A stretch of DNA of 51,041 nt from Cryobacterium tagatosivorans (GTDB taxonomy: Bacteria > Actinomycetota > Actinomycetes > Actinomycetales > Microbacteriaceae): positions 1 to 51,041 of the forward strand of contig NZ_SOEZ01000071.1 in the NCBI RefSeq assembly GCF_004402215.1, read 5' to 3'. Both the position numbers and the translations under genes were made by a program. The notes beneath the pieces were generated by a model. That model worked only from the letters and a program-made list of their open reading frames with translations. It was not told the origin of the DNA and ran no database searches. Below, piece by piece: positions 23,717-32,243 of the stretch; within the stretch, counting starts at the first letter, position 1, and each line of letters opens with the position of its first letter.

Positions 23717-26644
23717 GTGAACGAATCCCGGCGCCCCGTCCACGGGCCCGGCGGCGGCTGGTTTCCTTGGCGAGTGAATCAGCCCGCCGAACAGTTCACC
23801 CTGCCGATTCGGGCCGCGGCTCCGCCCCCTGTGCGATTCCCCCTGGTCGCGAGCGTCGCCCCCCTCGCCGCGGCCGGTGTTATCTGGGCGATCACCGGGT
23901 CGGCCTTCAGCCTCGTCTTCGCCGTCCTCGGCCCGGTGATCGCGGTCGCGAGCATGGTCGACGCCCGGCGCACGCGACGCAGCAGGCTCCGGACCGAGGC
24001 GCGGGCGTATGCCGAAGCGGCCGCTGCCCTGCGCGCCGACGTGGCCGAACGACACGAGTCGTTGCGGCGGGCGGCCTGGGCCCGGACTCCGGCCGTCCGC
24101 ACCATCCTGGCCGGAGCGGCCGAGGCCGGGCGCTGGCACCGGACGCACGCCACGACGGTCGTGCTCGGTTCGGGCGACGTGGCCAGCGGATTGCGCGTGG
24201 ACGGGCCGGGAGACACGGCCGACGATCGGCAGTTGCGGCGGTGGGCGGCCACCCTGGCCGCGGCCCCGCTGGCCGTGGATCCGCGCGGCGGTATCGGCAT
24301 CATCGGCCGGCTCCCGCTGACCCGGGCGTTCGCACGCGGGCTGCTCATCCAGCTGTGTTTCGCCCTCCCCCCGGACCGGTGCGCCGTGCCGGACGAGCCC
24401 GGCGCCGGCTGGGAGTGGACCGCGGCGCTGCCCCACGCCGGTGCCGGACCGCCCGCGCAGGCGATCGTCGTGGCGGAGGCGACGGCGCCTGCCGCGGCTG
24501 CATCCGCGCCGGGCCCGCTCCTGATCGCGCTGGCCGAAACCGCCCTCGAACTGCCGCCCGGCTGCGAAACGATCGTGCGCGTGCACGGCCCGGCGAGGGC
24601 CGAGATCATCGCGTCGGCCGCGCACGCGCCGGGGGCGGCGTTCCGCCCTGAGCTGGTTTCCACCGAGGACGCGGCGTGCTTCGCGGCCCGGCTTCGCGAG
24701 GCGGCCCTGGCCATCGGGCTGGTCGGCCGCCGGCGCCCGATTCCCCGCAGCGTGACGCTGGCCGATCTCGACGGGCTCCGGACCCCGCAGCCGGGGCGCG
24801 GCCTCGACGCCGTGATCGGCCTGGGCGAGGACGGTGAGGTTTCGCTCGACCTGGTGGCGAGCGGTCCCCACGCGATCGTCGGCGGCACGACCGGGAGCGG
24901 CAAGAGTGAACTCCTCGCGACCTGGGTCGCCGCTCTGGCCTCCCGCTATTCGCCGGACCAGGTCACCTTCCTCCTCGTCGATTTCAAGGGCGGGGCGACG
25001 TTCGGGCCCTTGCGGGTTCTGCCGCACTGCGTGGGCCTGATCACCGATCTCGACGCGGCGGAGGCGGAGCGCGCCCTGCGGAGCCTCGCCGCCGAACTCC
25101 GGTACCGCGAGGAGGCCCTCCTCTCCGCTGGCGCGCGAGACATCGGCGAGACCGAACCAACGGCGGCGCTGCCGCGACTCGTGATCGTGGTGGACGAATT
25201 CGCCACGATGCTCGACGTCTTCCCCGGGCTGCACGCCCGGTTCGTGGACATCGCGGCCCGCGGTCGCTCGCTGGGGGTGCACCTCATTCTCTGCACCCAG
25301 CGCCCGTCCGGGGTGGTTCGTGACGCCCTCCTGGCCAACTGCAGTCTCCGCGTCTCGCTCCGCGTCAACAACCGGGCGGACAGCGTCGCCGTGATCGGCA
25401 CGGATGCCGCAGCCGGGCTCGCCCCGGATCAGCCGGGCCGCTGCCTGGTCGACGCGGGGGCGGGCAGCCGAGCCTGCCAGGTGGCCGTGACCGGGCCGGG
25501 CGACCTGAGCGCCATCGCCGACCGGTTCCCGGCCGGTCCGCCCGCCCGCCGTCCGTGGCTGGACCCGCTTCCCGCGCTGGTGACGCTCCCCGCCCTGCGG
25601 GAGGGGGCGCTGCGGGAGCGCGACGCGGGCGACCGGGAGGGCTACCTCCTCGGCCTGCTCGACGAGCCGGACCGGCAGCGCTACCGGGTTGCGCGCTACC
25701 TCCCGGAACGCGACGGGAACCTGTTCGTGATCGGCGCCGCCGGCTCGGGGAAGAGCGCAGTGCTCGACGCCCTGGCGGCCCAGGAGGCGTCCGGCTCCGC
25801 GCGGATCGAGTTCCTCGTGCCCGACGTTGAGACCGCCTGGGACGCCCTGGAACGGGCGCACGGGGAGCTCGTCGCCGGAGCATCCGGCCCGCCCCGGCTG
25901 CTGCTGCTCGACGACCTCGATTCCCTCTGGGCCCGGTGGGAGCCGGAGTATCGGATTGCCGCCGCCGAGATGCTCGCCGGCCTGCTGCGCGACGGCCGGG
26001 CCGCCGGCCTGCACCTGGTGATCACGGCGCAGCGCGACGCCGTGCTCGGGGGCCTTCCCGGCCTGTGCCAGTTCACTCTGCTGCTTCGCCTGCCCTCCCG
26101 CGCCGACCATGCGGCCGCCGGGGGAGACAGCGCGCTGTTCGACCCGTCGCTCCCGCCGGGAGGGGGCAGCTGGCAGGGCCTGCGCATCCAGGCGCCTCAC
26201 CCCGGGCCGGGCCCCCGTCCCCTCGGGCCCTCGCCGCCGGCCCCGCCGATCCTGGAGGACGGCGGGACCCTGCTCGTGGTCTCCGCCACACCCGCCCGCG
26301 CGGCCGGGATGCTGCGGTCCGCCCTCGAGGGTCGGCGGGCCGTCGTCGAACTCGCGGCGCCGGCCCGCGGCCCGCTCGAGCGCATCGACGTTGGTGAGGC
26401 CGGGGCGGACGCGGTATTCGTGGGCGACGCCGAGTCGTGGCAGGCGCAGTGGACGCTGCTGGCGGCGCTGCGGGCCCACGCCGCCATCGTCTTCGACGGC
26501 TGCAGTCTCGGCGAATTCCGCGCCATCAGCCGGCGCAGGGAGCTTCCGCCCGCGCTGGCGCCGGGCAGGGGCCATGCGTGGCTGCTGCGCCCGGACGGGA
26601 CCCTCGGCCGGGTGTCGCTCCGCGCGGCTTCCCCGTATCCCTGA
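23717..26644 (+). CDS. EccC/EssC-like FtsK/SpoIIIE ATPase with two ATPase domains
   Basis: A 975-residue membrane ATPase related to the motor of type VII secretion. Two N-terminal transmembrane helices (about 40-80) follow a short proline-rich start. The first ATPase domain has Walker A GGTTGSGKS (Lys396), the EccC-like phrase LLVDFKGGATFGPL, Walker B VIVVDEF (Asp493, Glu494) and CTQRPSG. The second has Walker A GAAGSGKS (Lys679) and LLLLDDLDSLW (Asp732, Asp733). EccC and EssC usually carry three ATPase domains, so this is shorter. There is no FtsK gamma DNA-binding domain. GTG 23717 has GGCGGAG upstream; GTG 23699 is possible. No WXG100, EccB, EccD or mycosin gene is seen nearby. Confidence 0.82.
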   Translation: MNESRRPVHGPGGGWFPWRVNQPAEQFTLPIRAAAPPPVRFPLVASVAPLAAAGVIWAITGSAFSLVFAVLGPVIAVASMVDARRTRRSRLRTEARAYAEAAAALRADVAERHESLRRAAWARTPAVRTILAGAAEAGRWHRTHATTVVLGSGDVASGLRVDGPGDTADDRQLRRWAATLAAAPLAVDPRGGIGIIGRLPLTRAFARGLLIQLCFALPPDRCAVPDEPGAGWEWTAALPHAGAGPPAQAIVVAEATAPAAAASAPGPLLIALAETALELPPGCETIVRVHGPARAEIIASAAHAPGAAFRPELVSTEDAACFAARLREAALAIGLVGRRRPIPRSVTLADLDGLRTPQPGRGLDAVIGLGEDGEVSLDLVASGPHAIVGGTTGSGKSELLATWVAALASRYSPDQVTFLLVDFKGGATFGPLRVLPHCVGLITDLDAAEAERALRSLAAELRYREEALLSAGARDIGETEPTAALPRLVIVVDEFATMLDVFPGLHARFVDIAARGRSLGVHLILCTQRPSGVVRDALLANCSLRVSLRVNNRADSVAVIGTDAAAGLAPDQPGRCLVDAGAGSRACQVAVTGPGDLSAIADRFPAGPPARRPWLDPLPALVTLPALREGALRERDAGDREGYLLGLLDEPDRQRYRVARYLPERDGNLFVIGAAGSGKSAVLDALAAQEASGSARIEFLVPDVETAWDALERAHGELVAGASGPPRLLLLDDLDSLWARWEPEYRIAAAEMLAGLLRDGRAAGLHLVITAQRDAVLGGLPGLCQFTLLLRLPSRADHAAAGGDSALFDPSLPPGGGSWQGLRIQAPHPGPGPRPLGPSPPAPPILEDGGTLLVVSATPARAAGMLRSALEGRRAVVELAAPARGPLERIDVGEAGADAVFVGDAESWQAQWTLLAALRAHAAIVFDGCSLGEFRAISRRRELPPALAPGRGHAWLLRPDGTLGRVSLRAASPYP

Positions 26645-26667
26645 CGCGGTCGGACGCGCCCCGGCCC

Positions 26668-27783
26668 TCAGGCCAGGACGTCGGCCAGCTCCCGGTACTC
26701 GAGGCCGTGCGCGGTCGCCACGGGGCCGTTCGTCAGGGCGCCGCCGAACGCGTTCAGGCCGAGCGCCAGTGAGGGGTCGGCCCGGAGGGCATCCTGCCAG
26801 CCTCGGTTGGCGATGGCGCGGACGTACGGCAGCGTCGCGTTCGTCAGGGCGTAGGTCGAGGTGTTGGGGACGGCGCCGGGCATGTTCGCGACGCAGTAGA
26901 ACATCGACCCGTGCACCGTGAAGGTGGGATCGGCGTGCGTTGTGGGGTGCGAGTCGGCGAAGCATCCGCCCTGGTCGACCGCGATGTCGACGAGGACGCT
27001 CCCCGGCCGCATCCGTGACACGAGTTCGTTGCTGACGAGCTTCGGGGCCCTGGCCCCGGGGATGAGCACGGAACCGATGACCATGTCGGAGTCGACGATG
27101 GCCTTGTCGATCTCGAAGCTGTTGGAGGCGATCGTCTTCACCCGCCCGTAGTGCAGGGCGTCGAGCTCGCGAAGCCGGAACAGGTTGGTGTCGAGCACGG
27201 TGACCTCGGCGCCCAGGCCCAGGGCGACCTGCATGGCGGCCGTGCCGGCGACGCCACCGCCGAGCACGGTGATCTTCGCCGGGTGCGTCCCGGGCACGCC
27301 GGGGACGAGCAGGCCGGGGCCGCCGTTGGGCTTGAGCATGGCGTTCGCGCCGACGATGGGCGCGAGCCGGCCGGCGACCTCGCTCATCGGGGCCAGGAGG
27401 GGGAGCGCCCGGGAGGGAAGCTGCACGGTTTCGTAGGCGATCGCCGTGACGCCGCCCTGCAGCAGCGCGCGAGTGAGCTCCGGCTCCGCAGCCAGGTGCA
27501 GGTAGGTGAACAGCACCAGTCCGGGGCGGAAGTAGGCGTACTCGCTCGCGACCGGCTCCTTGACCTTGAGGAGCATCTCGGCGGCGGCCCAGGTGGAGTC
27601 GGCCGTCGGCATGATCGTCGCCCCGGCGGACGCATAGCTCTCGTCGGTGATCGACGAGCCGAGGCCCGCGCCGGTTTCGACGAGCACCTCGTGCCCGTTC
27701 GACACGAGGTCGTGCACGCCGGCCGGGGTGATCGCAACCCGGAATTCGTTGTTCTTGATCTCCTTCGGAATGGCGACCTTCAT
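26668..27783 (-). CDS. ald: Alanine dehydrogenase
   Basis: A 371-residue NAD-dependent enzyme that interconverts L-alanine and pyruvate plus ammonia. The pyruvate-binding residues Arg15 (NEFRVAITP) and Lys75 (LKVKEP), the catalytic His96 (FTYLHLA), the nucleotide-binding VLGGGVAGTAA and the closing ALNAFGG-like segment are all present. Length matches the family. The ATG has a good GGAGC ribosome site. It converges on the EccC-like gene with a 23-base gap, so it is not part of that operon. Two AT-rich inverted repeats upstream may be operators; ald is often controlled by Lrp/AsnC-type regulators. It could recycle alanine made by the aminotransferase at 6901. Confidence 0.95.
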   Translation of the reverse strand: MKVAIPKEIKNNEFRVAITPAGVHDLVSNGHEVLVETGAGLGSSITDESYASAGATIMPTADSTWAAAEMLLKVKEPVASEYAYFRPGLVLFTYLHLAAEPELTRALLQGGVTAIAYETVQLPSRALPLLAPMSEVAGRLAPIVGANAMLKPNGGPGLLVPGVPGTHPAKITVLGGGVAGTAAMQVALGLGAEVTVLDTNLFRLRELDALHYGRVKTIASNSFEIDKAIVDSDMVIGSVLIPGARAPKLVSNELVSRMRPGSVLVDIAVDQGGCFADSHPTTHADPTFTVHGSMFYCVANMPGAVPNTSTYALTNATLPYVRAIANRGWQDALRADPSLALGLNAFGGALTNGPVATAHGLEYRELADVLA

Positions 27784-27849
27784 GGTGCTCCTTAGCTCAG
27801 CGGGGGACAGCTCTGTCCCTGCCGCCAGCCTAGCGCCGCCTGACTGCCG

Positions 27850-27895
27850 TTTTCAGATGAAAATGTCTCGCTAAAGTGCTGATTTCGTGACGAAA
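27850..27895. promoter_or_regulatory. Paired AT-rich operators between ald and the importer operon
   Basis: Two perfect small palindromes stand out in this divergent 237-base region: TTTTCA-GA-TGAAAA (27850-27863) and TTTCGT-G-ACGAAA (27883-27895). Their centres are about 32-33 bases apart, near three helical turns, so a regulator could bind both on one face. An Lrp/AldR-type protein is a reasonable guess. The rest of the region holds a leader with an AAGGAG ribosome site before 28021. Confidence 0.45.
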
Positions 27896-28020
27896 CAGGA
27901 AGAAAATTAACGATTTGGTCACTCCGGGGTGTGCCGGGGTCGCGATTGTGCGATTATCAATCCACTCGCAGTGTCGCGAGGCGTGAGTGTTTGCCCGCCG
28001 AATACGCAAGGAGACCGACC

Positions 28021-29232
28021 ATGAAGCCCAGGACGATGCCAGCTGATCCGATGATCCAGGAGCTGATCCGTCAGGCGCAGCGGGCCCAGATCGGTCGTCG
28101 CACCGTTCTCGCCGGCGCCGGTGCGGGAGCGGCGGCCCTCGCCCTTGCCGCCTGCTCGACCGGAGGCGGCAGCACCAAGCCGACCCCGGCCAAAGACAAG
28201 TCGGCCACCGACAAGAAGGTCAACTGGGCGAACTGGGCCGCGTACATCGACGAGGATGACGCGGGCAATTACCCCACGATCGATGCCTTCACGAAGCAGA
28301 CCGGGATCAAGGTCAACTACGACGTGGCCGTAGACGACAACAACACCTACTACGGCAAGGTCAAGGACCAGCTCGCCCTCGGCCAGGACATCGGCGCGGA
28401 CACCGTCTGCCTGACCGACTGGATGGTCGCCCGGTGGATTCGCCTCGGCTACACGCAGAAGCTCGACCACGCCAACATCCCGAACCTGAAGAACCTCACG
28501 CCCGGCCTGCTCAACGTGGACTTCGACAAGGGACGCAACCAGTCGCTCCCGTGGCAGGGTGGTTTCGCCGGTATCGCGTGGAACAAGGACAAGCTCCCGG
28601 GCGGGCTCAAGTCGGTTGACGACCTCTGGGACCCGTCCCTGAAGGGACGCGTCGGCGTGCTCTCCGAGATGCGCGACACCCTCGGCCTGATCATGCTGCA
28701 GAACGGCGTCGACATCTCGGGGGACTGGGGCGACGAGGAGTTCAACGCCGCGAACGACATCTTCGCCAAGCAGGTCGGTGACGGCCAGATCCGCAACATC
28801 AAGGGCAACGCGTACCTGGAGGACCTCAAGAGCGAGGACACCCTCGCGGCCATCGTCTGGTCCGGTGACATCACGGTGATCAACGCCGAAGCCGGCGACC
28901 ACTGGGAGTTCGCCATCCCGACGGCGGGCGGAACCCTCTGGAACGACAACTTCCTCGTGCCGATCGGCTCGCCGCGAAAGGCGAACGCCGAGGCGCTGAT
29001 CAACTACTACTACGAGCCCGAAGTTGCCGCGGAGGTAGCCGCCTGGGTGAATTACATCACCCCGGTCGTGGGCGCCAAGGAGGCCGCGATGGCGATCGAC
29101 CCGACGCTGGCCGAGAACCAGCTCATCTTCCCCAACGAAGAAACGCTGTCGAAGGCGCACGTCTTCCGGGGGCTCTCCCCGGCCGAAGAGGCCAAGTACA
29201 ACGCCGAATTCCAGAAGGTGCTGCTGGGTTGA
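28021..29232 (+). CDS. Polyamine-type ABC transporter substrate-binding lipoprotein (PotD-like)
   Basis: A 403-residue extracytoplasmic binding protein. The N-terminus has a Tat-like twin arginine (IGRRTVLAG, Arg26-Arg27), a hydrophobic stretch and a lipobox LAAC (Cys45), so it is exported, probably folded, and lipid-anchored. The mature part begins NWANWAAYIDED and has the spermidine/putrescine binding protein pattern (LFNDxL-like opening, NLTPGLLNVDFD, AIVWSGDITVINAE). ATG 28021 has AAGGAG at about the right distance; the reading frame extends upstream but without support. Its stop overlaps the ATPase ATG by one base. Substrate is likely putrescine or spermidine by family; other amines are possible. 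Confidence 0.88.
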   Translation: MKPRTMPADPMIQELIRQAQRAQIGRRTVLAGAGAGAAALALAACSTGGGSTKPTPAKDKSATDKKVNWANWAAYIDEDDAGNYPTIDAFTKQTGIKVNYDVAVDDNNTYYGKVKDQLALGQDIGADTVCLTDWMVARWIRLGYTQKLDHANIPNLKNLTPGLLNVDFDKGRNQSLPWQGGFAGIAWNKDKLPGGLKSVDDLWDPSLKGRVGVLSEMRDTLGLIMLQNGVDISGDWGDEEFNAANDIFAKQVGDGQIRNIKGNAYLEDLKSEDTLAAIVWSGDITVINAEAGDHWEFAIPTAGGTLWNDNFLVPIGSPRKANAEALINYYYEPEVAAEVAAWVNYITPVVGAKEAAMAIDPTLAENQLIFPNEETLSKAHVFRGLSPAEEAKYNAEFQKVLLG

Positions 29233-30437
29233 TGAGTATGGCTACAGGCGCATTCGCCGAACGTGGTGCCGACCTCGAGCTGGTCGGGATCTCCAAGCGA
29301 TTTCCCGGCTTCACCGCGATCGAAAGCCTCGACCTGACCATTCCCGCTGGCTCCTTCTTCGCCCTGCTCGGTCCGTCCGGCTGCGGCAAGACGACCACCC
29401 TTCGGCTGGTGGCCGGGCTGGAGGAGCCGACGACGGGCCGCATCCTGATCGGCGGCAAGGACGTCACGAATCTCAAGCCGTACCAGCGTCCGGTGAACAC
29501 GGTGTTCCAGAGTTACGCGCTGTTCCCGCACATGACGGTGCTCGAGAACGTGGCGTTCGGGCTCCGTCGGCGCAGGCTGGCGGACCCGGTCGGCAAGGCG
29601 CACGAGGCTCTCCGGCTGGTCGAACTCGACCATCTCGCCGCCCGCAAGCCGCAGCAGCTCTCCGGCGGCCAGCAGCAGCGAGTCGCGTTGGCCAGGGCCC
29701 TGGTCAACCGCCCGGCGCTGCTGCTGCTCGACGAGCCGCTCGGCGCCCTCGACCTGAAGCTCCGCCGCCAGATGCAGCTGGAACTGAAGACCATCCAGGA
29801 AGAGGTCGGCCTCACGTTCCTGCACGTGACCCACGACCAGGAGGAGGCCATGACCATGGCCGACACCATCGCGGTGATGAACAAGGGCCGGATTGAGCAG
29901 ATGGGCGCCCCCGAGCAGCTCTACGAGCTCCCGAAGACGGCGTTCGTCGCCAACTTCCTGGGCCAGTCGAACCTGTTCACGGGCACGGTCGTCGGCACGA
30001 CGAGCACCGCCATCTCGGTCGACATCGCGGGCCAGAAGATCGTCGTGCCGGTCGGCCGGTCGCACCGCCACTCCGGCGACGTCACGGTCGGCGTCCGCCC
30101 GGAGAAGCTGAGCCTGCACCGGGAGGCGCCCGCCAGCGATCCGGCGCGCAATGTGATCGGGCCGGCGCACGTGATCGACGTGTCGTTCAGCGGCGTGAGC
30201 ACGCAGTACCTGATCGCCCACCCCACCCTCGGCACCATCGTGGTGTTCGCCCAGAACATGGCTTTCGGGCCGGTCGCCCACGTGGGCGAAGAAGTGTGGG
30301 TGAGCTGGGACATCGAGCACGGTTTCGGACTCGCCGACGACCCGGCGGACAGCCCCCGGTTCGCCGCGGACACCGACACGAAGAACATCGCGGCCCAGCG
30401 GCACGCCGCCCTGATCACGGAGCTCGGGGAGGCCTGA
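29232..30437 (+). CDS. Polyamine-type ABC transporter ATPase (PotA-like)
   Basis: A 401-residue ATPase powering uptake. Walker A GPSGCGKTTT, Q-loop in FQSYALFPHMTVLENVAFG, signature LSGGQQQRVALARAL, Walker B LLLLDEPLGALD and switch His in VTHDQEEAMTMAD are all intact. A C-terminal TOBE domain (about 265-365) suits the MalK/PotA group. ATG 29232 overlaps the stop of the binding-protein gene (TGATG); TTG 29229 and ATG 29238 are nearby alternatives. It is followed after two bases by the first permease. It works at the inner face of the membrane with the two permeases. Confidence 0.93.
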   Translation: MSMATGAFAERGADLELVGISKRFPGFTAIESLDLTIPAGSFFALLGPSGCGKTTTLRLVAGLEEPTTGRILIGGKDVTNLKPYQRPVNTVFQSYALFPHMTVLENVAFGLRRRRLADPVGKAHEALRLVELDHLAARKPQQLSGGQQQRVALARALVNRPALLLLDEPLGALDLKLRRQMQLELKTIQEEVGLTFLHVTHDQEEAMTMADTIAVMNKGRIEQMGAPEQLYELPKTAFVANFLGQSNLFTGTVVGTTSTAISVDIAGQKIVVPVGRSHRHSGDVTVGVRPEKLSLHREAPASDPARNVIGPAHVIDVSFSGVSTQYLIAHPTLGTIVVFAQNMAFGPVAHVGEEVWVSWDIEHGFGLADDPADSPRFAADTDTKNIAAQRHAALITELGEA

Positions 30438-30439
30438 GG

Positions 30440-31354
30440 ATGGCCTTCGCGGCGTTTGCCACCACAGCAGGCCCGGGCGAAGAGGTACAGAGGCGGCGCA
30501 GCCCGATCGCGCTGCTCCTGCTGCTGCCGGGCATCCTCTACCTCGCCCTGTTCTTCCTCACCCCGCTCGTCTCGCTCGTCCTGACGTCCCTGCAGGTGCC
30601 GTCCGCGACGGGCGAACCCGGCGTGTACGATCCGGCCTTCCAGTGGGAGAACTACGTCACGGTCATCAACGACTACTGGCCGCACATCCTGCGCTCGTTC
30701 GGCTACGCGCTGATCGCAACCGTGCTGGCGCTGGCGTTCAGCTACCCGCTCGCCTATTTCATCGGCGTCAAGGCGAGGCCGTGGCCCCTGCTGCAGAGCC
30801 TGATGCTCGTCCTGGTCATCGCGCCGTTCTTCATCAGCTTCCTCCTGCGCACGCTGGCCTGGAAGCAGCTCCTCTCCGACGAATCGTTCGTGATCACAGC
30901 GCTCAAGGCGCTGTCGGTGATGCCCCCGGATGCGCACTTCACCGGGACCCCCGTGGCGGTCATCTTCGGCCTGACCTATAACTTCATCCCGTTCATGACG
31001 CTGCCGCTCTACACGACCCTCGAGCGGCTGGATGTCCGCTTCCTCGAGGCGGGCAGCGACCTCTACGCCAGCCCGCTGCAGGTGTTCCGCAAGGTCACCA
31101 TCCCGCTCTCGATGCCGGGAATCGTCGCCGGCACGCTGCTCACGTTCATCCCGGCCGCCGGCGACTACGTGAACGCGAGCAGATCGTTCCTCGGCGGGTC
31201 GGACACCCAGATGATGGGAAACGTGATCGAGGCGAACTTCCTCGTGCTGGAGAACTACCCGGCCGCGGCCGCGCTGTCGATCATCCTGATGTCGGTCATC
31301 CTGGTCATCGTCACGATCTATATCCGGCGCGCAGGAACGGAGGAGCTGCTGTGA
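30440..31354 (+). CDS. Polyamine-type ABC transporter permease (PotB-like)
   Basis: A 304-residue inner-membrane permease with about six transmembrane helices, the first at LLLLLPGILYLALFF. The EAA loop that contacts the ATPase is visible (EAGSDLYASPLQVFRKVTIPLSMPG region). ATG 30440 comes two bases after the ATPase stop (TGAGGATGG); the frame is open further upstream but inside the ATPase gene. Its stop overlaps the GTG of the second permease (GTGA). Together the two permeases form the transport channel. Confidence 0.92.
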   Translation: MAFAAFATTAGPGEEVQRRRSPIALLLLLPGILYLALFFLTPLVSLVLTSLQVPSATGEPGVYDPAFQWENYVTVINDYWPHILRSFGYALIATVLALAFSYPLAYFIGVKARPWPLLQSLMLVLVIAPFFISFLLRTLAWKQLLSDESFVITALKALSVMPPDAHFTGTPVAVIFGLTYNFIPFMTLPLYTTLERLDVRFLEAGSDLYASPLQVFRKVTIPLSMPGIVAGTLLTFIPAAGDYVNASRSFLGGSDTQMMGNVIEANFLVLENYPAAAALSIILMSVILVIVTIYIRRAGTEELL

Positions 31355-32157
31355 AGATCTCGCTCGGCAAGTGGCTGCTTCCCGTCTACGCGGTCCTGGC
31401 CCTCACCTTCTTGATGATTCCGATCATCTACACCTTCATCTTCTCCTTCAACGATTCCCTGAAGTCGAACATCACCTGGCGGGGCTTCACCCTCGACAAG
31501 TGGCTCAACGTCTGCCAGGTGCAGAACGGGGCGGTCTGCGAGGCGTTCGGCAACAGCCTCATCATCGGTGCGGTCGCCACCGTCGCGGCGACGGTCATGG
31601 GCACCATGATCGCCATCGCCATCGTGCGGTACAAGTTCAAGTTCCGCTCGGCGACCAGCCTGCTGCTCTTCCTGCCGATGGCGACGCCCGAGGTCGTGCT
31701 CGGCGCGGGACTGGCAGCCCAGTTCCTCTCGGTCGGCGTGCCCAAGGACATGACCACGATCATCCTCGCGCACACGATGTTCTGCATCAGCTTCGTCGTG
31801 GTGACCGTCAAGGCGAGGGTCGCCAGCCTGGACCCCGCCCTCGAGGAGGCCGGGCGGGACCTCTACGGTTCGCCGAGCCAGGTGTTCATGCGGATCACCT
31901 TCCCGCTGCTCCTGCCGGGGATCCTGGCCGCCGCGCTGCTGTCGTTCGCGCTGAGCTTCGATGACTTCATCATCACGAACTTCAACTCCGGTTCGGTGAC
32001 GACGTTCCCGAAGTACATCTACATCTCCGCTTCCCGCGGGATCCCGGCGGAAGCGAACGTGATCGCCTCGGCCGTGTTCCTGATCGCGCTCGTGGTGGTC
32101 GTCACGACGCAGGTGTCGGCCGCGGCCCGCGCCAAGCGCCTCGCCAAACTCGGCTAG
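31351..32157 (+). CDS. Polyamine-type ABC transporter permease (PotC-like)
   Basis: A 268-residue permease with six predicted transmembrane helices and an EAA loop (LEEAGRDLYGSPSQVFMRIT). The sequence LSFDDFIITNFNSG is characteristic of PotC-type permeases. GTG 31351 overlaps the previous stop. It is the last gene of the four-gene importer operon and is followed by a long palindromic repeat that could end the transcript. Confidence 0.92.
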   Translation: MKISLGKWLLPVYAVLALTFLMIPIIYTFIFSFNDSLKSNITWRGFTLDKWLNVCQVQNGAVCEAFGNSLIIGAVATVAATVMGTMIAIAIVRYKFKFRSATSLLLFLPMATPEVVLGAGLAAQFLSVGVPKDMTTIILAHTMFCISFVVVTVKARVASLDPALEEAGRDLYGSPSQVFMRITFPLLLPGILAAALLSFALSFDDFIITNFNSGSVTTFPKYIYISASRGIPAEANVIASAVFLIALVVVVTTQVSAAARAKRLAKLG

Positions 32158-32164
32158 CCGCCCA

Positions 32165-32227
32165 CCGCGAAACCGCAGTTGTGCGCGTCATTCGGGCGTT
32201 TTAGCGCGCACAACTGCGGTTTCGCGG
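32165..32227. repeat. Dispersed intergenic palindrome, copy 1
   Basis: Arms 32165-32187 and 32205-32227 are perfect 23-base inverted repeats (left arm begins CCGCGAAACCGCAGTTGTGC) around a 17-base loop ending GCGTTTTAG. It fills the gap between the convergent permease and asparaginase genes. Related copies are at 43125-43189 and 46525-46589. It could be a strong bidirectional terminator or a REP-like mobile palindrome. Confidence 0.9.
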
Positions 32228-32243
32228 GGGGTTTGGGGAGAGG

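Noticed and set aside
23717..26644. FtsK-type DNA translocase for chromosome segregation
   Set aside because: There are only two short helices, no FtsK gamma domain and the ATPase motifs are EccC-like.
9036..26644. Complete type VI or type VII secretion system
   Set aside because: No Hcp, VgrG, TssB/C, WXG100, EccB/D/E or mycosin gene was found; only the switch proteins and motor resemble parts of these systems.
22838..26965. A 1375-codon open frame on the minus strand, and similar long ones at 1749-3419, 10126-12531, 15915-17945 and 20226-22544
   Set aside because: They lie antisense to well-supported genes. Their composition (runs of Arg, Gly, Asp, His) and lack of ribosome sites or domains are typical of GC-rich antisense frames.
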